Shown one piece after another: positions 61,111-64,000 of a stretch of DNA of 64,000 nucleotides; position 1 is the first letter of the stretch, and every line of letters begins with the position of its first letter. Origin of the DNA: JAVBLP01 sp031553505 (lineage in GTDB: Bacteria > Elusimicrobiota > Endomicrobiia > Endomicrobiales > Endomicrobiaceae); the NCBI GenBank assembly GCA_031553505.1, contig JAVBLP010000003.1, positions 147,462 to 211,461 on the forward strand. The letters are read 5' to 3'. Below the pieces are notes generated by a model that was not told where the DNA came from, did no database searches, and was given only the letters and a program-made list of their open reading frames with translations. A program made the translations under genes and the position numbers.

Positions 61111-62130
61111 ATGTATAAATTTTTTATATTTCTATTTTTGGGAATTGCTTTTATAACCTTGTCTGTGCTCAATCATATGGGAATATTAAATGGCTGGGCT
61201 CCTTTCATAGTTATGCTGGTATTAGGCATAACCATGTATTTTGTCGCTTTGTTCAGATACAGGGAGTTGAGATACATACGGGATACCGCGACTTCAAAAA
61301 TAGGCTCTTTGCCTGTCGGTTTCGTTGAAGTTTGCGGAAAAGCAAGAAAGCATCCTAATTACAGCGGAATTTATCATTATCTCAAGGTCAGGGAAAAAAG
61401 AACGAAAGAAGCGCGCGGCCGTTTTACGGAAGGCGATTATTCAAGGGGCGTCGGAAGGGATGAGTTAATGCTTTTTCCTTTTTATATAGATGACGGAACT
61501 GGATCGGTGTATGTAAATCCTGAAAAAGCAAAGATAATAGCTAATACAAAAAGATGGAGCGATGACAGCTACAGATATGAAGAAGCGTGCATAAATGACG
61601 GCGATAACGTATACTGCATAGGCACTGTTGAAAATACTCATGCGGATTTAAATACGCAAATCAGGGAAGCCTTAAAAAGCTCTCGCCAGAGCAAGTATTT
61701 TATGGCTAAGTATGATTTAAATGGAGATGGGGAAATATCGCCTGAAGAATGGGATAATGCCAGAAACAAAATTACTTCTGACGTTGTAGGGCGCAGCATC
61801 AATGCCAGAAAAGGCAATTTACTTGAGATAAACAAAGGAAACGGCAATAATATATTCATTATTTCCAATAAATCTGAAAAAGAGCTTACGCGCGGACTGG
61901 TCAGGAGCACTTTGGCGCTCCTTTTATGCGGTATTCTCTTTGTCGTTATGGCTATAGTGGATACTATGATGAGGCATGGTGTTTTTTCCCCGGATACCAC
62001 AAAGTATTATATGGAATTGCAAAATTATATGCTTGGCATATTGGCAGGCGCATTGCTTGTGGTTTTTATTATATATTCGGTATATTTGTACATTGTAAAT
62101 TTTTTTGGAAACGTTAAACGCGACAGATAA
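61111..62130 (+). CDS. GIDE-domain-like membrane protein with an EF-hand loop
   Basis: This 339-residue protein has two N-terminal helices (residues 1-48) and two C-terminal ones (about 273-330), flanking a soluble domain. The segment around residues 50-175 (SLPVGFVEVCGKARK, then FYIDDGTGSVYVNPEKAKI) fits the bacterial GIDE-type domain commonly found beside LemA. Residues 202-213 (DLNGDGEISPEE) form a complete 12-residue EF-hand calcium loop inserted in this domain, which I do not expect in the family. A role with LemA at the membrane, perhaps Ca2+-sensitive, is inference. Confidence 0.7.
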   Translation: MYKFFIFLFLGIAFITLSVLNHMGILNGWAPFIVMLVLGITMYFVALFRYRELRYIRDTATSKIGSLPVGFVEVCGKARKHPNYSGIYHYLKVREKRTKEARGRFTEGDYSRGVGRDELMLFPFYIDDGTGSVYVNPEKAKIIANTKRWSDDSYRYEEACINDGDNVYCIGTVENTHADLNTQIREALKSSRQSKYFMAKYDLNGDGEISPEEWDNARNKITSDVVGRSINARKGNLLEINKGNGNNIFIISNKSEKELTRGLVRSTLALLLCGILFVVMAIVDTMMRHGVFSPDTTKYYMELQNYMLGILAGALLVVFIIYSVYLYIVNFFGNVKRDR

Positions 62131-62160
62131 AAAACAACCCCTTCCGCTTCTTTTGCCTAT

Positions 62161-62189
62161 TTGAGTTGCGCCTTTTTTTTTGCTAAAAT
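62161..62189 (+). promoter_or_regulatory. Predicted alaS promoter, near-leaderless
   Basis: TTGAGT at 62161 and an extended -10, TGC-TAAAAT (hexamer 62184-62189), are spaced by 17 nt. ATG 62199 follows after 9 nt without a ribosome site. Confidence 0.7.
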
Positions 62190-62198
62190 CGCTCTATT

Positions 62199-64000
62199 AT
62201 GAATACAAAATCATCTTCAAAAATCAGGGCAGAATTCCTTAAGTACTTCAAAGATAACGGCGCTGCCGTTGTTCCTTCAGACTCGTTAATTCCATCGGGG
62301 GATAAAAGTTTGCTGTTCACTTCCGCCGGAATGGTGCAGTTTAAACAGCATTTTTTAGGACAGAGCAAAGACTCGTTTACACGCGCTGCCAGCTGCCAAA
62401 AGTGTTTCAGAACATCAGACATAGACCAAGTCGGCATAACTACAAGACATCTTACTTTTTTTGAAATGCTGGGCAATTTTTCATTCGGTGATTATTTTAA
62501 AAAAGAAGCAATTGCGTGGGCTTGGGAATTTTTAACCAAAAATATGTCTCTCCCTAAAGATAAGCTCTATATAACCGTTTACAAAGATGATGATGATGCG
62601 GAAGAAATCTGGAAAAAAATAGTTCCTGCTGACAGAATCATAAGAATGGGCGATGATACAAATTTTTGGAATATGGGCGATACCGGCCCTTGCGGCCCCT
62701 GCTCGGAAATTTTGATTGATTTAGGCCCTGAAATGAGCTGCGGAAAACCCGATTGCGGCCCGGCGTGCAGCTGCGACAGGCATTTAGAAATATGGAACCT
62801 CGTTTTTACCCAGTTTGACAGGCAGTCTGACGGTTCGCTAAAAAACCTTCCCAGAAAAAATATAGATACCGGTATGGGGCTTGAAAGGCTTGTTGCCGCT
62901 GCTAACGGCAAAAAGAACGTTTTTGATACCGATTTATTTACTCCTATTATGGAAGACGCGGCGGAAATCCTCAAAATTAAGTACGAAGGTAAAAATATTT
63001 CAAAGCTGAGAATGATTGCCGACCACTCAAGAGCCGTAACATTTTTAATTTCAGACGGCGTTCTCCCGTCAAACGAGGGCAGAGGCTACGTTTTAAGAAG
63101 GATACTAAGAAGGGCATTAAGGCAGGGGAAGCTTTACGGATACAACAAACCGTTTTTAAACGACCTTGCGTCAACCGTTTTTAAAATAATGGAACCCGCA
63201 TACCCTGAACTTTCCTCAAAACTCGCAAATATTAAGGCGATTATCAAAGTTGAAGAAGAAAAATTTTTAGAAACGCTTGAAGCCGGCTCGAATATGCTTT
63301 CCGATATGATGAAAAGCTATAAAGCAAAAAAAGTTTTAAAGATGGGCGGTGAAGACGTATTTAAATTATATGACACTTACGGCTTTCCGCATGATTTGAC
63401 TAAAGAAATAGCAGCCGAAAACGGCATGGCGGTTGATGAAGAAGGTTTTAAAGCGGAACAGAAAAAAGCGCAGGAAAAATCCCGCGCCGCTTGGGGCGGT
63501 TCCGGAGAAAAAGATATAACTTTTTACTCTATACTGCATAAAAAAACCGGTGATACAGAATTTAATGGATATTCTTCTTACGAAACGGTCGGCAAAGTTT
63601 TAGCTGTAATAAAAAACGGAAAAGAAGTTGGAGAATTAAAAGAAGGCGAAAACGGGGAAATTATACTTTCCTCGACCGCTTTTTACGCGGAATCCGGCGG
63701 GCAGAGCGCTGATACCGGCAAAATTTCAAATGCTTCTTTTGAAGCTGTTGTTGAAGACGTTTTTAAACCGATAGGCAGTTTGTTTGTGCATAAAATAAAA
63801 GTTACAAAAGGTTCAATAAAAAAGGACGCGGAAGTTTTAACGTCAGTTGATAAAGAGCACAGAAAAAAAATCGCAAGGCACCATACAGCAACGCATCTTT
63901 TACATAAAGCATTAAGAGAGCAGTTTGGGGAACATATTACCCAGGCAGGCTCTTTGGTCGCAAGCGGTTATCTGCGTTTTGACTTTACGCATTTTACGGC
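62199..64000 (+). CDS. alaS: Alanyl-tRNA synthetase, 3' truncated by window edge
   Basis: About 600 residues are visible. Class II core motifs are present: SDSLIPSGDKSLLFTSAGMVQFK, CQKCFRTSDIDQVG, TFFEMLGNFSFGDYFKKEAI and GDTGPCGPCSEI. A DTGMGLERL segment follows, then the start of the editing domain with HHTATHLLHKALRE near the window end. It charges tRNA-Ala and edits Ser/Gly. The reading frame runs off the end, so the C-terminal dimerisation part is missing. Confidence 0.96.
   Translation, partial: MNTKSSSKIRAEFLKYFKDNGAAVVPSDSLIPSGDKSLLFTSAGMVQFKQHFLGQSKDSFTRAASCQKCFRTSDIDQVGITTRHLTFFEMLGNFSFGDYFKKEAIAWAWEFLTKNMSLPKDKLYITVYKDDDDAEEIWKKIVPADRIIRMGDDTNFWNMGDTGPCGPCSEILIDLGPEMSCGKPDCGPACSCDRHLEIWNLVFTQFDRQSDGSLKNLPRKNIDTGMGLERLVAAANGKKNVFDTDLFTPIMEDAAEILKIKYEGKNISKLRMIADHSRAVTFLISDGVLPSNEGRGYVLRRILRRALRQGKLYGYNKPFLNDLASTVFKIMEPAYPELSSKLANIKAIIKVEEEKFLETLEAGSNMLSDMMKSYKAKKVLKMGGEDVFKLYDTYGFPHDLTKEIAAENGMAVDEEGFKAEQKKAQEKSRAAWGGSGEKDITFYSILHKKTGDTEFNGYSSYETVGKVLAVIKNGKEVGELKEGENGEIILSSTAFYAESGGQSADTGKISNASFEAVVEDVFKPIGSLFVHKIKVTKGSIKKDAEVLTSVDKEHRKKIARHHTATHLLHKALREQFGEHITQAGSLVASGYLRFDFTHFT

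Noticed and set aside
1..64000. CRISPR arrays, prophage or transposase genes
   Set aside because: I saw no regularly spaced repeats, no phage structural genes and no transposase. The only mobile-element trace is the tRNA-Gly mini-island.

Overview
The window looks like a chromosomal segment of a Gram-negative, sugar-fermenting bacterium with moderate-to-low GC. Outer-membrane genes (lptE, a PorV-like barrel, lipoproteins, lnt) point to a diderm. The mix of a mannose-family PTS, a GH57 glucanotransferase, glycolysis genes and a PorV/FlgD-Ig pair suggests Elusimicrobiota (Elusimicrobium-like). That assignment is inference from gene content and remembered family distributions, not from a database comparison. 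Almost every gene is on the + strand. The exceptions are rpsT and one island gene.

Layout. 1-6.9 kb: the end of yvcK/glmR, then a mannose-type PTS (EIIA, EIIB, EIIC, EIID) with a GH57 enzyme between EIIB and EIIC, then ptsH and ptsI. 6.9-16.3 kb: lepA, lepB, an NfeD/SPFH membrane pair, hemW, secA and lnt. 16.3-20.5 kb: prfB with its programmed +1 frameshift, gap, pgk and secG. 20.5-21.9 kb: tRNA-Leu(GAG) and tRNA-Gly(GCC), followed by a small AT-rich island that carries one DUF2971-type gene. The island duplicated the tRNA 3' end and displaced its CCA and terminator. 22.2-28.7 kb: a sugar MFS porter, hflX, der, plsY, gpsA, an HU gene, a MerR regulator and tRNA-Pro(GGG). 28.7-33.9 kb: accessory envelope genes. 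These are a FlgD-Ig-like surface protein, a PorV-like/TPR protein, and an AT-rich lipoprotein/membrane-protein pair. 34-43 kb: thrS, infC-rpmI-rplT behind a long leader with an intrinsic terminator, a Trk/Ktr potassium pair, a TPR protein and pheST. 43-46 kb: a serine hydrolase and an FAD-linked oxidase. 46.3-49 kb: a coiled-coil gene, zapA, a 6S RNA, rarA and 5-formyl-THF cyclo-ligase. 49-55.6 kb: rny, xseA, xseB, ispA, dxs and tlyA. 55.7-62.1 kb: leuS, lptE, holA, rpsT (minus strand), lemA and a GIDE-like membrane protein with an EF-hand. 62.2 kb to the end: alaS, cut by the window edge.

The PTS phosphorelay would run PtsI (His196), HPr (His15), EIIA (His9), EIIB (His14), then transport through EIIC/EIID. 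HPr keeps Ser46, so HPr-kinase control is possible. The GH57 enzyme would process glucans, and gap/pgk carry lower glycolysis.

The most striking cross-window signal is a set of eight start codons lying only 6-9 nt downstream of a good -10 box with little or no Shine-Dalgarno sequence. This suggests that leaderless mRNAs are common here. Other notable points are the tRNA-Gly mini-island, the infC leader attenuator with a non-canonical infC start, the 6S RNA between zapA and fau, and the prfB frameshift.
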